64,000 nucleotides of DNA, from positions 1 to 64,000 of the forward strand of contig NZ_JXXU01000088.1 of NCBI RefSeq assembly GCF_000967495.1, given 5' to 3'. How positions within the stretch are numbered: the stretch's first letter is position 1; the number at the start of each line of letters is the position of its first letter. This DNA is from Vibrio neptunius. GTDB taxonomy: Bacteria > Pseudomonadota > Gammaproteobacteria > Enterobacterales > Vibrionaceae. The position numbers were made by a program, and so were the translations under genes. The notes under the pieces were generated by a model. That model was not told where the DNA came from. It saw only the letters and a program-made list of their open reading frames with translations, and searched no databases. Below, piece after piece: positions 8,816 through 18,941 of this stretch.

Positions 8816-9559
8816 TTACTTCGCTTTACATTCTTTAATGAACTCAGCGAGTAATAGTTCCTGTTCGTCAGTCAGAGCTAGGTTTTCCAGGAGCTCTGGT
8901 CTTCTTATCCAGGTGCGGCCTAACGACTGCTTGAGCCGCCAACGACGAATGTCCTTGTGGTTACCGGATTTGAGCACCGCTGGTACTTCTTCTCCGTCTA
9001 ACACTTCGGGACGCGTATAATGTGGACAATCCAATAAGCCATTGGCAAAAGAATCTTCTTCTGCTGACGCGAAATCACCCAGCACCCCAGGAATAAACCG
9101 AGATACCGAGTCGATTAGCGTCATGGCTGGAATCTCTCCACCCGTCATCACGAAATCTCCGATTGACCATTCTTCGTCAACCTCTGATTGGATGATACGC
9201 TCATCTACCCCTTCATAGCGGCCGCAAATCAGAAGTAGATTCTCATTTGTTGCCAGCTCTTCCACCCCTTTCTGGTCGAGTTTACGACCTTGAGGTGATA
9301 GGTAAATAACTTTCGTCTTACCCGGTGAGGCTTGCTTAGCGGTATGGATAGCATCGCGCAAAGGCTGAACCATCATGAGCATACCTGGGCCACCACCATA
9401 AGGCCTATCATCGACAGTTCGATGCTTGTCGTAAGTGAAATCACGAGGATTCCAAGTCTTAATCGACAAGAGACCTTTCTTAACCGCTTGACCTGTTACT
9501 CCAAAATCAGTAACAGAACGGAACATTTCAGGAAATAGGCTAATTACGCCAACCCACAT
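8816..9559 (-). CDS. trmD: tRNA (guanine-N1)-methyltransferase TrmD
   Basis: SPOUT-class methyltransferase making m1G37 in tRNAs, which prevents +1 frameshifting. The 247 residues show the trefoil-knot AdoMet-binding segments YLSPQG (86-91), [10 protein letters not shown] (112-121) and [11 protein letters not shown] (132-142), and the N-terminal [10 protein letters not shown]. It sits between rimM and rplS in the ribosomal operon. Confidence 0.97.
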   Translation of the reverse strand: MWVGVISLFPEMFRSVTDFGVTGQAVKKGLLSIKTWNPRDFTYDKHRTVDDRPYGGGPGMLMMVQPLRDAIHTAKQASPGKTKVIYLSPQGRKLDQKGVEELATNENLLLICGRYEGVDERIIQSEVDEEWSIGDFVMTGGEIPAMTLIDSVSRFIPGVLGDFASAEEDSFANGLLDCPHYTRPEVLDGEEVPAVLKSGNHKDIRRWRLKQSLGRTWIRRPELLENLALTDEQELLLAEFIKECKAK

Positions 9560-9586
9560 GTCTATCTCGCTCTGGTAATTTGGAGT

Positions 9587-10135
9587 TTAGAATCCAGGAT
9601 CCCAGTCAACTTCGATCCGTTGAGCTTCACGATCAATCAACTTGATCACTTGCTCTTCAAGGAACGGAATTAATCGTTCCTTTTGCCCAAAAGCATCTTT
9701 CAAATTTGCTTTAACAACCAAAACATCGTTGGAACCAGTTTCAAGCATGTCAGAGACCGTGCCCAAGTCATAACCGTTATCAGTTACAACCTGCATTCCA
9801 ATCAAATCACGCCAGTAGAACTCATCTTCTGGCAATTCTGGCAGTACCGCAGGGTCAATTGCGATTTCAAAGTTAGTCAGTAATTGCGCTTCTTCGCGCA
9901 CATCCAAACCTTCCAGCTTTACCACCAAACCTTTGTTATGGCGCTTCCAGCTTTCTACTTTTCGCTCAACCCACTCACCTTTCTGGTTGATAAACCAAGG
10001 TGCGTAATCAAATATGCTTTCAGTATTGTCTGTGTAGGAAAAAACTTTAAGCCAGCCACGAATGCCGTAAGTAGCACCAAACTTACCTACAACAATCTTC
10101 TCGCTGCTCATTGTTTCATTACCTTTCATCGACAT
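9587..10135 (-). CDS. rimM: 16S rRNA processing / 30S maturation factor RimM
   Basis: Binds S19 and assists maturation of the 30S head. The 182 residues comprise the N-terminal RimM barrel ([20 protein letters not shown]) and a PRC-barrel domain ([15 protein letters not shown] onward). The vibrio N terminus MSMKG matches relatives, so I keep the ATG at 10135, although an internal Met at codon 9 is possible. It is 29 bp from rpsP and 27 bp from trmD. Confidence 0.95.
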   Translation of the reverse strand: MSMKGNETMSSEKIVVGKFGATYGIRGWLKVFSYTDNTESIFDYAPWFINQKGEWVERKVESWKRHNKGLVVKLEGLDVREEAQLLTNFEIAIDPAVLPELPEDEFYWRDLIGMQVVTDNGYDLGTVSDMLETGSNDVLVVKANLKDAFGQKERLIPFLEEQVIKLIDREAQRIEVDWDPGF

Positions 10136-10164
10136 AAGCTAATTACTACTTCTTAAATTAAGAA

Positions 10165-10413
10165 TTAAGCCGCTTTTTGAGCGTCTTTAACTAGCTTAGC
10201 TACGCGGTCAGATAGAGATGCGCCTTGACCAACCCAGTGGTTAACGCGATCTAGGTCTAGACGTAGACCTTCTTCTTGACCTTTAGCCGTTGGGTTGAAG
10301 AAACCAACTTTCTCGATGAAACGGCCAGTTGCAGCATTGCGGCTGTCCGCTACTACGATTTGATAAAATGGACGCTTCTTAGCGCCGTGACGTGCCAAAC
10401 GAATGGTTACCAT
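10165..10413 (-). CDS. rpsP: 30S ribosomal protein S16
   Basis: The 82-residue S16 has the typical [25 protein letters not shown] start and the FNP and [14 protein letters not shown] segments. It is the first gene of the rpsP-rimM-trmD-rplS operon, behind a structured leader. The AGAGGACG before the ATG is a good ribosome binding site. Confidence 0.98.
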   Translation of the reverse strand: MVTIRLARHGAKKRPFYQIVVADSRNAATGRFIEKVGFFNPTAKGQEEGLRLDLDRVNHWVGQGASLSDRVAKLVKDAQKAA

Positions 10414-10446
10414 GTCGTCCTCTTTGCTTTCTCAAAAATAAAATTA

Positions 10447-10482
10447 ACCCCAGGAACTGCTCAATGAAAAACAGTTTGGGGT
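10447..10482 (-). other. Leader hairpin of the rpsP operon
   Basis: On the minus strand ACCCC and an inner AACTG pair with CAGTT and GGGGT around a 12-base loop that contains a T run. It lies 34 bp before rpsP. It could be an mRNA-stabilising or autoregulatory leader structure. Only the complementarity is seen; the role is inferred. Confidence 0.45.
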
Positions 10483-10489
10483 CTCGTGC

Positions 10490-10527
10490 CAAAATAAAGC
10501 TCCGGAATTTTACTCTTATTCCGGAGC
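10490..10527 (-). terminator. ffh terminator
   Basis: GCTCCGGAAT pairs with ATTCCGGAGC (a perfect 10-bp stem, 10499-10527). On the minus strand it is followed by TTTATTTTGG. It is placed about 95 bp after the ffh stop and before the rpsP leader. Confidence 0.75.
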
Positions 10528-10534
10528 AATGCAA
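10507..10534 (-). promoter_or_regulatory. Possible rpsP operon promoter overlapping the ffh terminator
   Basis: On the minus strand TTGCAT (10534-10529), a 16-bp spacer, and TAAAAT (10512-10507). The -10 is 5/6 to consensus and the -35 is weak. The hairpin at 10499-10527 overlaps it. This is a tentative call from motif spacing only. Confidence 0.3.
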
Positions 10535-10622
10535 GGCATTTAGCTACTTTTTCACCACCATAAAATGAGATTAGAGTTTGTGACTCAGCTAACACCTTGA
10601 ATTTTTTCGTTGCCGGATGAAA

Positions 10623-12005
10623 TTAGCGTCCGAAGGGATTGAAGCCACCGCCTCCACCCATGCCACCCATCATGCCTTGCATGTTGCGCATCATGCCTTT
10701 CATTCCACCCTTCTGCATTTTCTTCATCATTTTCTGCATCTGAGTGAATTGCTTGAGTAATCGGTTAACATCCTGAACCTGAGTACCAGAGCCCGCGGCA
10801 ATACGTTTCTTACGTGAGCCTTTAATCAACTCAGGGCGTTGACGCTCTTTCATGGTCATGGAATTGATAATGGCTTCCATTTGCTTAAACATCTTGTCAT
10901 CAACTTTATCTTTGACGTTGTCTGGCAAATTGCTCATACCTGGCAGCTTGTCCATCATACCCATCATGCCACCCATATTCTGCATCTGGCCAAGTTGTTC
11001 ACGAAAGTCTTCAAGGTCGAAACCTTTCTTCTCTTTGAACTTCTTGGCTAGTTTCTCTGCTTTCTCAGTATCCACATTGCGTTGTAGGTCTTCGATAAGC
11101 GACAGGACGTCACCCATGCCAAGAATACGTGAAGCAACACGATCTGGGTGGAATGGTTCTAGCGCATCGGTTTTTTCACCAACACCTAAGAACTTAATTG
11201 GTTTACCTGTGATATGACGAACCGAAAGTGCAGCACCGCCGCGCGCATCACCATCTACTTTGGTTAAGATAACACCTGTCAGTGGTAACGCGTCGCCAAA
11301 GGCTTTAGCCGTGTTTGCGGCATCCTGACCTGTCATCGCATCGACAACAAACAAGGTTTCAACAGGATCAATCGTAGAGTGAAGCTCTTGGATCTCACCC
11401 ATCATCTGCTCATCGATCGCTAGGCGACCCGCAGTATCGACGAGGAGAACGTCATAAAATTTCTTCTTCGCATGGTCTATCGCCGCGTTGGCAATATCAA
11501 TCGGCTTTTGATCGGGCGAAGATGGGAAGAAATCGACACCAATGTCTGAAGCAAGCGTTTCTAACTGTTTGATCGCCGCTGGGCGATAAACGTCCGCAGA
11601 AACAACCAAGACTTTCTTCTTGTCTCTCTCTTTAAGCAGCTTAGAAAGCTTACCAACCGAGGTAGTTTTACCCGCACCTTGCAAACCTGCCATTAAAATC
11701 ACAGCTGGCGGCTGTGCTGCAAGATTCAGAGCTTCATTGGACTCCCCCATAACAGCTTCAAGTTCAGATTGAACAATCTTAATGAACTCTTGGCCAGGCG
11801 TAAGAGACTTAGAAACCTCTACGCCCACAGCACCTTCTTTTACGCGCTTAACAAAATCACGTACAACCGGAAGAGCGACATCCGCCTCAAGCAATGCCAT
11901 GCGCACTTCACGTAAAGTGTCTTTAATATTGTCTTCGGTCAAACGACCTTTGCCGCTGATGTTCTTCAGCGTTTTGGATAATCGATCCGTTAAATTATCA
12001 AACAT
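10623..12005 (-). CDS. ffh: Signal recognition particle protein Ffh
   Basis: SRP54-type GTPase that binds 4.5S RNA and targets nascent membrane proteins to FtsY. The 460 residues contain the N-domain helical bundle, the G domain with P-loop GLQGAGKTTSVGKL (around 108-121), VDTAGR, the TKVDGDARGG motif, and a Met-rich M domain with a Gly/Met tail ending GGGFNPFGR. It is divergent from ypjD and just upstream of the rpsP operon. Confidence 0.97.
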   Translation of the reverse strand: MFDNLTDRLSKTLKNISGKGRLTEDNIKDTLREVRMALLEADVALPVVRDFVKRVKEGAVGVEVSKSLTPGQEFIKIVQSELEAVMGESNEALNLAAQPPAVILMAGLQGAGKTTSVGKLSKLLKERDKKKVLVVSADVYRPAAIKQLETLASDIGVDFFPSSPDQKPIDIANAAIDHAKKKFYDVLLVDTAGRLAIDEQMMGEIQELHSTIDPVETLFVVDAMTGQDAANTAKAFGDALPLTGVILTKVDGDARGGAALSVRHITGKPIKFLGVGEKTDALEPFHPDRVASRILGMGDVLSLIEDLQRNVDTEKAEKLAKKFKEKKGFDLEDFREQLGQMQNMGGMMGMMDKLPGMSNLPDNVKDKVDDKMFKQMEAIINSMTMKERQRPELIKGSRKKRIAAGSGTQVQDVNRLLKQFTQMQKMMKKMQKGGMKGMMRNMQGMMGGMGGGGGFNPFGR

Positions 12006-12212
12006 CTTAGTCTCTTTACCTGAGCGACCTACAGTGCAGTCGCCCTAAAACGACGACAAATTACTGTGAGTATACCTTAGCCAGTCCCTCCTTTGCACGA
12101 CTGCAATAACATTTGATCTCTCACTCAACACAAAATCAGGGAGATAAGTCATAGCTCAAGCTGTTGATGCAGGGTATAATTTGCTAAAAATTCACCAGAT
12201 CTTTAGAGAAGA

Positions 12213-13007
12213 ATGGACAACTTAATTGCCGTTGCTGCTGCCGTGCTTTATTTTTTAGCAATAGCAACCATAGTACCAGGCCTTGTGCACCAAACAGGGA
12301 TCCGAACCAAAACGGTTTTGATCAGTGCTTTTTTAGCGCTCGTTTTTCATGCCTGGTTATTGAGCGATCTTATTATCGAAGGTTCGGGACAAAATCTTAG
12401 CATCCTCAACGTCGCCTCGCTGATTAGCTTTATTATTTCTCTGGTCTTAAGCATAGCAATGCTTAAAACACGTCTTTGGTTCTTACTGCCCGTGGTATAT
12501 AGTTTTGCGGCAATCAACCTTTCTGCAGCCTCTTTTTTACCCAGTACCTTTATTACGCATCTTGAACAAGATCCTAAACTGCTTATCCACATTTCGTTGG
12601 CACTATTCTCATACTCAACATTAACCATAGGTGCCTTGTATGCCCTGCAGCTAGCGTGGTTAGATCATAAGCTTAAGACGAAAAAAGCCTTAGTGATCAA
12701 CCCCAATTTGCCACCACTTTTAATGGTTGAACGACAGCTGTTTAAAATTATCTTAGTCGGAAACATGCTTCTTACAGGCACACTGATTACTGGTTTTATC
12801 TTTGTTCAAGATATGTTTGCCCAAGGTAAAGCGCACAAAGGTATTTTATCTTTCATTGCCTGGGTAGTGTATTCAGTTCTTCTATGGGGCCACTATCAGA
12901 AAGGATGGCGTGGCCGCAAAGTTACATGGTTTGCCGTTGCTGGAGCAACTTTATTAACGCTTGCCTACTTCGGTAGTCGCTTTGTTCGCGAGATCATTCT
13001 TAACTAA
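12213..13007 (+). CDS. ypjD: Inner-membrane protein YpjD (CcsA/HemX-like)
   Basis: The 264-residue polytopic protein has about eight hydrophobic helices. It belongs to the YpjD branch of the cytochrome c assembly (CcsA/CcmC-like) family. His-containing segments LIHISLALFSYSTL and GHYQKGWRGRK, the latter near the C terminus, match the family. The true function is not established. It is divergent from ffh and upstream of the CorB-like gene, the same order as in E. coli. Confidence 0.85.
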   Translation: MDNLIAVAAAVLYFLAIATIVPGLVHQTGIRTKTVLISAFLALVFHAWLLSDLIIEGSGQNLSILNVASLISFIISLVLSIAMLKTRLWFLLPVVYSFAAINLSAASFLPSTFITHLEQDPKLLIHISLALFSYSTLTIGALYALQLAWLDHKLKTKKALVINPNLPPLLMVERQLFKIILVGNMLLTGTLITGFIFVQDMFAQGKAHKGILSFIAWVVYSVLLWGHYQKGWRGRKVTWFAVAGATLLTLAYFGSRFVREIILN

Positions 13008-13018
13008 TTGATATTCAC

Positions 13019-13044
13019 AGGTGCATATAATGCACCTTTCTTTT
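13019..13044 (+). terminator. ypjD terminator
   Basis: AGGTGCAT pairs with ATGCACCT around a two-base loop, followed by TTCTTTTA, 12 bp after the ypjD stop. Confidence 0.75.
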
Positions 13045-13129
13045 ACAATACCCTGCCCACTACCTGAGATTGACTTGGCGCTTTAGTTAGGTCATAAATT
13101 AATCAAACATCAAAAGGAAAAGATAAGTT

Positions 13130-14407
13130 TTGGACGACATATCAACGGGTATCTTGTTTGCGCTACTCGCGTGTCTGATTGTTATTTCAGGATATTTCTC
13201 AGGTTCAGAGACTGGCATGATGGCTCTGAATCGGTATCGCCTTAAGCACCTTGCGAACAATGGACACAAAGGAGCAAAACGGGTTGAGAAGCTTCTAGAT
13301 CGCCCTGATCGTTTGATTGGCTTGATTCTGATCGGCAATAACCTAGTCAACATTCTCGCCTCTGCTATCGCAACAATTCTCGGTATGCGTTTATACGGGG
13401 ACATCGGTGTCGCTATTGCCACTGGTGCGTTAACCATGGTTATTCTTGTCTTTGCCGAAGTCACACCTAAAACACTGGCGGCGCTCTACCCAGAACGGGT
13501 ATCTTACGCTAGTAGCATTCTTCTCAGTATCCTGATGAAACTCCTGTCACCACTAGTTATGCTAGTTAACTTCATCACCAATGGTTTTATTCGATTACTT
13601 GGAATACGAGCGAGTCACGGTGGCGATGACCACCTCAGTTCAGAAGAATTACGCACCGTTGTTAATGAAGCAGGTAGTCTGATCCCAAGGCGACACCAGG
13701 ATATGCTGATCTCAATCCTTGATCTTGAACATGTGACAGTGAACGACATCATGGTGCCAAGAAATGAGGTTACTGGTATCGATATCAATGACGATTGGAA
13801 ATCGATTGTTCGCCAGCTGACCCACTCCCCTCACGGCCGAGTTGTTCTCTACCGTGATCAAATTGATGAAGTCGTCGGCATGCTTCGCTTGCGAGAGTCC
13901 TATCGTTTGATGCTGGAAAAGAATGAGTTCAATAAAGAAACACTCCTTCGAGCAGCAGATGAAGTTTACTTTATTCCAGAAAGCACACCACTCAATATTC
14001 AGTTACTGAAGTTCCAACGCAATAAGGAGCGAATTGGCCTAATCGTTAACGAGTACGGTGATATCATAGGTTTAATTACTCTCGAGGACATTCTGGAAGA
14101 AATCGTTGGTGAGTTTACTACCTCTATTGCACCAAGTTTGTCTGAAGAAATCACCCCACAAGGTGATGGCAGCTTCTTAATTGAAGGCAGTGCCAATATT
14201 CGCGATATCAACAAAGGTTTAATGTGGAAGCTACCGACTGACGGCCCTCGTACATTGAATGGTTTGATCCTTGAGCATTTAGAGGATATTCCTGAAAGCC
14301 ACTTGAGTGTTCAAGTGTCAGGGCATCCAATGGAAATCGTCGAGTTAGAAGAGAACCGTATTAAACTCGTCAAAGTATTCCCAAGTAACGCTAATCAAGG
14401 AAATTGA
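13130..14407 (+). CDS. corB: CNNM/CorB family transporter-like protein with CBS domains (YfjD)
   Basis: The 425-residue protein has an N-terminal DUF21 membrane domain (about residues 1-180, motif SGSETGMMALNRYRL), a CBS pair (about 200-330; VPRNEVTGIDI and GLITLEDILEEIVGEF) and a C-terminal CorC_HlyC domain. Relatives are implicated in magnesium/cobalt efflux. I use the TTG at 13130: an AAGGAAA lies 9 bp upstream and the resulting N terminus aligns with YfjD. The ypjD-corB order is conserved. Confidence 0.9.
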   Translation: MDDISTGILFALLACLIVISGYFSGSETGMMALNRYRLKHLANNGHKGAKRVEKLLDRPDRLIGLILIGNNLVNILASAIATILGMRLYGDIGVAIATGALTMVILVFAEVTPKTLAALYPERVSYASSILLSILMKLLSPLVMLVNFITNGFIRLLGIRASHGGDDHLSSEELRTVVNEAGSLIPRRHQDMLISILDLEHVTVNDIMVPRNEVTGIDINDDWKSIVRQLTHSPHGRVVLYRDQIDEVVGMLRLRESYRLMLEKNEFNKETLLRAADEVYFIPESTPLNIQLLKFQRNKERIGLIVNEYGDIIGLITLEDILEEIVGEFTTSIAPSLSEEITPQGDGSFLIEGSANIRDINKGLMWKLPTDGPRTLNGLILEHLEDIPESHLSVQVSGHPMEIVELEENRIKLVKVFPSNANQGN

Positions 14408-14455
14408 CAAGTTAGCTTTCGGAACACATGTAAGAGTACACCACGGTACAAATAA

Positions 14456-14483
14456 TAAAGCCTTGGCAATGCCAAGGCTTTGT
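14456..14483. terminator. Bidirectional terminator between corB and rpoS
   Basis: AAAGCCTTGGC AA(T) GCCAAGGCTTT is a near-perfect hairpin with A and T tracts on both sides. It serves the converging corB and rpoS units. Confidence 0.85.
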
Positions 14484-14501
14484 CATTTATCTGAGGGTGA
14501 T

Positions 14502-15485
14502 TTACTCTTCGTTAATACTGAAAAGGTTTTCCATGTTCAGCCCCTGTTTGATCAGTATCTCTCTTAGGCGGCGTAAGCCTTCGACCTGAATTTGACGCAC
14601 ACGCTCACGAGTCAAATTGATTTCGCGGCCTACTTCTTCCAGTGTCGACGGTTCATACCCTAGTAGTCCGAATCAGCGAGCAAGCACTTCTTTTTGCTTC
14701 GGATTAAGTTCATCCAACCAATCGATCAATGAGGACTTGATATCATCATCTTGTGTGGATACCTCTGGGTCTGAGTTATTTACATCGGGAATAATGTCTA
14801 ATAGGGCTTTCTCACCATCCCCACCAATTGGTGTATCGACTGAACTAATACGTTCATTAAGGCGTAGCATCTTACTGACATCATCAACTGGCTTATCAAG
14901 CTGTGTTGCAATCTCTTCTGCCGTCGGTTCATGGTCAAGTTTTTGTGATAACTCACGAGCAGTGCGGAGATAAATGTTCAGCTCTTTGACGACATGGATT
15001 GGAAGACGAATAGTTCGGGTCTGGTTCATAAGAGCTCGCTCAATGGTTTGACGAATCCACCACGTTGCGTAGGTTGAGAATCTAAAACCTCTTTCAGGAT
15101 CAAATTTCTCAACAGCTCGTATCAGTCCAAGATTGCCCTCTTCGATCAAATCAAGCAGAGCAAGACCACGGTTACTGTATCGACGGGATATTTTCACCAC
15201 CAAGCGAAGATTACTCTCAATCATACGTTTGCGCGCGGCTTCATCGCCTCTCAAGGCGCGTCGGGCGTACAAGACTTCTTCTTCTGCAGTGAGTAGTGGA
15301 GAAAAACCAATTTCTCCTAAATAAAGTTGAGTGGCATCCAAACTTTTAGTGGAAACATCGAACTCCTCTTTGTTTTCCTCGGCTTGGGTACGGTTGGTGG
15401 TAGTCAGTTCAACTGCCTGAACAGATTCCATTGTAGGTTCAAGCTCAAACTCTTCGACTTTCGTTGCTGTATTGCTGATACTCAT
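14502..15485 (-). pseudogene. rpoS: RNA polymerase sigma factor RpoS interrupted by an in-frame TGA
   Basis: Stationary-phase and general stress sigma factor. The reading frame runs 270 residues (Met at 15485) and stops at TGA (14675-14673) directly after EVLAR. The same frame then continues uninterrupted for 56 codons ([18 protein letters not shown]..., [16 protein letters not shown]) to TAA at 14504-14502. Other RpoS proteins read EVLARRFGLLGYE here, so the TGA replaces the second Arg codon, most simply CGA to TGA. Regions 1.2, 2 ([18 protein letters not shown], about 135-152) and 3 are intact. Region 4, which binds the -35 and the beta flap, is lost. The product is probably non-functional or badly impaired. 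Downstream conservation says the change is recent, or is a sequencing error. Confidence 0.93.
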
Positions 15486-15551
15486 AGCGCCTCCCCCTGG
15501 CGAGCTAGCAAGACATTACTACTTCTAATGTCGCTATATACCTATTAAGTA

Positions 15552-16463
15552 TTATGGTAAGTAGCGTTTTGGATTCACCGACTTACCTTGGTAGCGAATT
15601 TCAAAGTGTAGACGAACACTGTTGGTTCCAGAACTGCCCATCGTTGCGATTTTCTGGCCTGCTTTTACACTTTGTCCTTCGTGTACGAGCAACCGTTCAT
15701 TATGCGCATAAGCACTGAGGTAATTATCGTTATGTTTGATAATCACAAGATTACCATACCCACGCAGCGCGTTACCCGAATAAACGACGGTGCCACTAGC
15801 TGTAGACGATATCGACTGACCTCGCTGTCCTGCAATGTCGATGCCTTTATTACCTTGGTCTCCAGCTGAGAAGTTTTTGATTATCCTCCCTTTTGTTGGC
15901 CACAACCACTTTGAGATTTTATCATTCTTTGGTTTTGAGCTACTGACTGGTTTGTTAACTTTTTGTTTACTTTTAGAACCAACATACTCCTTTGACTTTG
16001 ATTGATCAACCTTCTTAACTGGATCTTTTTTAACCACTTTTTGTTTACTTTGTGTACTATCAGCGTTAAGTGATTGATTCGAGTTTTTACTCGAATTTAT
16101 ACTAGGTGCAGAGGCTACAGCGACAACAACAGGGGTAGATACCGCACCTATGCCTGTACTACCGTACGCTGGAGGGGTATAGGCAGGCTGCCAAAGTTTC
16201 AGTTTTTGCCCAGGAAAAATGGTGTAAGGAGCTGTTAAGCCATTGTAACGAATGATGTCTTTTACATCTTTATCTGTGACGTACGCAATAAAGTAAAGAG
16301 TGTCACCTTTATTGACCTGATAGTAGCTACCTCGGTAGCTACCGCGAGAAATTGAACTGTAGTCTTTGTTGAGACCTGAAACTGGCGCAGGGGAGTGAGC
16401 AGCACATCCAATCAGTATGCTACTTAAGGCCACAACAGGAATAAACTTAGACCAACATTTCAT
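15552..16463 (-). CDS. nlpD: Lipoprotein NlpD (LysM and degenerate LytM), amidase activator
   Basis: Outer-membrane lipoprotein that activates the septal amidase AmiC in relatives. The 303 residues show a lipoprotein signal with lipobox LIGC (C20), a LysM domain (about 48-92, YYQVNKGDTLYFIAYVTD), a long Ser/Lys linker, and a C-terminal peptidase_M23 domain. The zinc ligands of M23 are missing (GNKGIDIAG in place of HxGxD), as expected for a non-catalytic NlpD. In E. coli the main rpoS promoter lies inside nlpD; the same may hold here. Confidence 0.93.
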   Translation of the reverse strand: MKCWSKFIPVVALSSILIGCAAHSPAPVSGLNKDYSSISRGSYRGSYYQVNKGDTLYFIAYVTDKDVKDIIRYNGLTAPYTIFPGQKLKLWQPAYTPPAYGSTGIGAVSTPVVVAVASAPSINSSKNSNQSLNADSTQSKQKVVKKDPVKKVDQSKSKEYVGSKSKQKVNKPVSSSKPKNDKISKWLWPTKGRIIKNFSAGDQGNKGIDIAGQRGQSISSTASGTVVYSGNALRGYGNLVIIKHNDNYLSAYAHNERLLVHEGQSVKAGQKIATMGSSGTNSVRLHFEIRYQGKSVNPKRYLP

Positions 16464-16465
16464 AG

Positions 16466-17092
16466 TTAAGCAAGTTCACCAGCAATCAGGGGAACAAAAC
16501 GTACATCTTCAATAATTTGGGACAAGAACGCTTCACCTTGGCGAGTGATCTTGAGTAACTGCTGAACATCTTCACCGACAGGAATCACTAGAACCCCTCC
16601 TTCAGTCAGTTGCTCAAGCAATACAGGAGGAACAGAAGCGGCTGCCGCAGTGACAATAATAGCGTCAAAAGGTCCTTTTGTTGCCCATCCTTGCCAACCA
16701 TCCCCGTGCTTGGTCGACACGTTATAAATATCTAACTGTTTGAGCCGACGCTTAGCCTCCCATTGGAGGGATTTTATACGCTCTATGGAATAAACGTGTC
16801 CTACCAACTGAGCCAAAACAGCTGTCTGGTAACCGGACCCCGTCCCCACTTCCAGAACTTTACTGTTTTGACTAAGCTCAAGCGCTTCTGTCATCTTGGC
16901 TACAATGTAAGGCTGAGAAATGGTTTGTCCCTGACCAATAGGTAACGCATTATTATCATACGCTTGATGTACCATAGCCTGAGAAACAAACCGTTCTCTC
17001 GGCAAAGCGTAAATTGCCTCAAGCACTTTTTGATCCTGAATGCCACTGGCGACCAGAAAATCGATCAATCTGCCGGCATGTGGATTCGTCAT
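16466..17092 (-). CDS. pcm: Protein-L-isoaspartate O-methyltransferase
   Basis: Repairs isoaspartyl residues in aged proteins using AdoMet. The start at 17092 (MTNPHAGRL, 208 residues) is chosen because it follows the surE stop by 2 bp and has AAGGA upstream. A TTG seven codons earlier is in frame. Motifs are [35 protein letters not shown] (AdoMet motif I) and DAIIVTAAA. It is in the surE-pcm-nlpD-rpoS block. Confidence 0.95.
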   Translation of the reverse strand: MTNPHAGRLIDFLVASGIQDQKVLEAIYALPRERFVSQAMVHQAYDNNALPIGQGQTISQPYIVAKMTEALELSQNSKVLEVGTGSGYQTAVLAQLVGHVYSIERIKSLQWEAKRRLKQLDIYNVSTKHGDGWQGWATKGPFDAIIVTAAAASVPPVLLEQLTEGGVLVIPVGEDVQQLLKITRQGEAFLSQIIEDVRFVPLIAGELA

Positions 17093-17094
17093 GA

Positions 17095-17853
17095 TTATTT
17101 GTCCTTCAACCAATTGCCCATACTTAACAACGACTCGTGAGCCGTGAGATCCACTTGTAGCGGGGTCAGAGATACATAGCCTTGCTCAATGGCATAAAAA
17201 TCAGTTCCTTCACCGGCATCTTGCTCTTTGCCTGGAGGCCCTAGCCAATAAATATCATGACCTCGAGGATCTTGCTGCTTGATCATCGCTTCTGCGTGAT
17301 GACGCGCACCTAAACGAGTAACTCTGATTTCTTTTAAGTCTTCAAGTGGCACGTCCGGAATATTGACGTTCAAAAGTCGATTGGTTGGGATCGGTGACGC
17401 TAGGTGCTGTTCGACAAGATGACGAGCAATGTGAGCGGCCGTCGTAAAATGTGTATTCCCAACCAATGAGAAAGCAATCGACTGCACTCCTAGAAAGTGA
17501 CCTTCCATAGCCGCTGCTACTGTCCCTGAATACAACACATCATCACCTAGGTTGGCACCATGGTTAATACCAGACAGTACTAAATCTGGTAGGTCATCTT
17601 TCATTAGTTCGTTTAACGCAAAGTGCACACAATCGGTTGGAGTTCCCTGCACAGAATAGTTACCTGCTGATAACTCATTGACGCGCAGAGGTTGTTCCAA
17701 CGTCAGTGAGTTTGATGCTCCAGAGCGATTTCGGTCAGGTGCAACAATGGTAATATCGGCAAGATCGCTCAATGCTTCAGCCAAAACACGGATCCCCTCA
17801 GCATGTACACCATCATCATTGCTCAAAAGAATTTTAATCGCTTTCTCACTCAT
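17095..17853 (-). CDS. surE: 5'/3'-nucleotidase SurE
   Basis: Metal-dependent nucleotidase and exopolyphosphatase of stationary-phase survival. The 252 residues have the N-terminal metal site [13 protein letters not shown] (D13/D14), the conserved [19 protein letters not shown] stretch and the NVNIPD segment. Its ATG overlaps the truD stop (TAATG). Confidence 0.96.
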   Translation of the reverse strand: MSEKAIKILLSNDDGVHAEGIRVLAEALSDLADITIVAPDRNRSGASNSLTLEQPLRVNELSAGNYSVQGTPTDCVHFALNELMKDDLPDLVLSGINHGANLGDDVLYSGTVAAAMEGHFLGVQSIAFSLVGNTHFTTAAHIARHLVEQHLASPIPTNRLLNVNIPDVPLEDLKEIRVTRLGARHHAEAMIKQQDPRGHDIYWLGPPGKEQDAGEGTDFYAIEQGYVSLTPLQVDLTAHESLLSMGNWLKDK

Positions 17854-18896
17854 TAGTAGCTGCGCTCCACTTCCTGTTCCTGAATAAGCTCACGAATGAT
17901 TGCGGTGGCGAAGCAGCCAGCATCCAAAGAGAATCGCAATGTTATTGTGTCCTGCTCAACACTCCAGGAAAGATCCTGAGGTTTTAGCGCTACAGGACGA
18001 CGATCATGACGCATGCGATTTCCGCGAATCAGAGCCATCAAGTCAGGCTCCGCATCCAGATGAGGCTGTTCCAATACTAGAGCCTTCTCTGTAGTGGGCA
18101 AAGCATTGTCACCCGCCATCGCTGCCGTGATCTGAGCATCGCCTTGCTTAATGGCCTCGTTAAGTTCTGCCATTGCTTCTGATTCAGCACTAACAATTCC
18201 CTCAGATGTCTGAATGCAATCACCTTCTACAGCCAGATTAAACACGTCTTGTTCAATTCGCTGTGACACTATGTTGTTGAAGATCCACGAGCGTGCTGCC
18301 GAAAGATACAAACTTCTTTTGTTTTGATTTCGAGTGCGTACATTATCACGTCCCCAACGTCTTGCTTCATTGAGATTATTACCATTGTTCCCGAAACGCT
18401 GACTACCAAAATAGTTTGGCACACCGTGTTGACGGATTGAGTCAAGTCGCACAATTACATCTTCGACATCACTTACCTCAGTCAACGTGATGATAAAATC
18501 GTTACCGATTAAGTCACCCGGACGTAATTTTTTGTTGTGGCGGCTGGTTTCGACAATCTCAATACTTGGATGTTGACTAAGAAACGCTGTGAAATCAGGA
18601 GTATCCCCTTTAGGCAGATGTACACTTAACCACTGCTCAGTCACAGCATGACGATCTTTTAAACCAGCCCAGCTGACATCTTTCGATTTCACGCCACAGG
18701 CTTTAGCCAGTTCATTTGCAACGAAGCTGGTGTTCTCTCCCGTCTTACGGATACGCACCATCAGATGCTCTCCTTCACCCGTAAAGGCAAAACCAAGATC
18801 CTCGTTAACCTGAAAATGCTGCGGCTGGGCTTTCAACTTCCCCGTTGCTTGAGGTTTTCCATTCAAATAGGCAAGTGAAGATAAAATGTCAGTCAT
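17853..18896 (-). CDS. truD: tRNA pseudouridine(13) synthase TruD
   Basis: Isomerises U13 of tRNA-Glu and others. The 347-residue product has the catalytic Asp in [12 protein letters not shown] (D81), the [10 protein letters not shown] motif typical of TruD, and a TRUD insertion domain with [10 protein letters not shown]. It overlaps surE by one base and precedes it in the conserved ispF-truD-surE order. Confidence 0.96.
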   Translation of the reverse strand: MTDILSSLAYLNGKPQATGKLKAQPQHFQVNEDLGFAFTGEGEHLMVRIRKTGENTSFVANELAKACGVKSKDVSWAGLKDRHAVTEQWLSVHLPKGDTPDFTAFLSQHPSIEIVETSRHNKKLRPGDLIGNDFIITLTEVSDVEDVIVRLDSIRQHGVPNYFGSQRFGNNGNNLNEARRWGRDNVRTRNQNKRSLYLSAARSWIFNNIVSQRIEQDVFNLAVEGDCIQTSEGIVSAESEAMAELNEAIKQGDAQITAAMAGDNALPTTEKALVLEQPHLDAEPDLMALIRGNRMRHDRRPVALKPQDLSWSVEQDTITLRFSLDAGCFATAIIRELIQEQEVERSY

Positions 18897-18941
18897 AATG
18901 CTACCGTTACCCCTTTCAGCGATAGTCGCTAGGCGTAGTTT

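Noticed and set aside
14673-14675. TGA in rpoS read as selenocysteine or programmed read-through
   Set aside because: No SECIS-like hairpin is evident after it, RpoS has arginine at this site in all relatives I know, and a point mutation is simpler.
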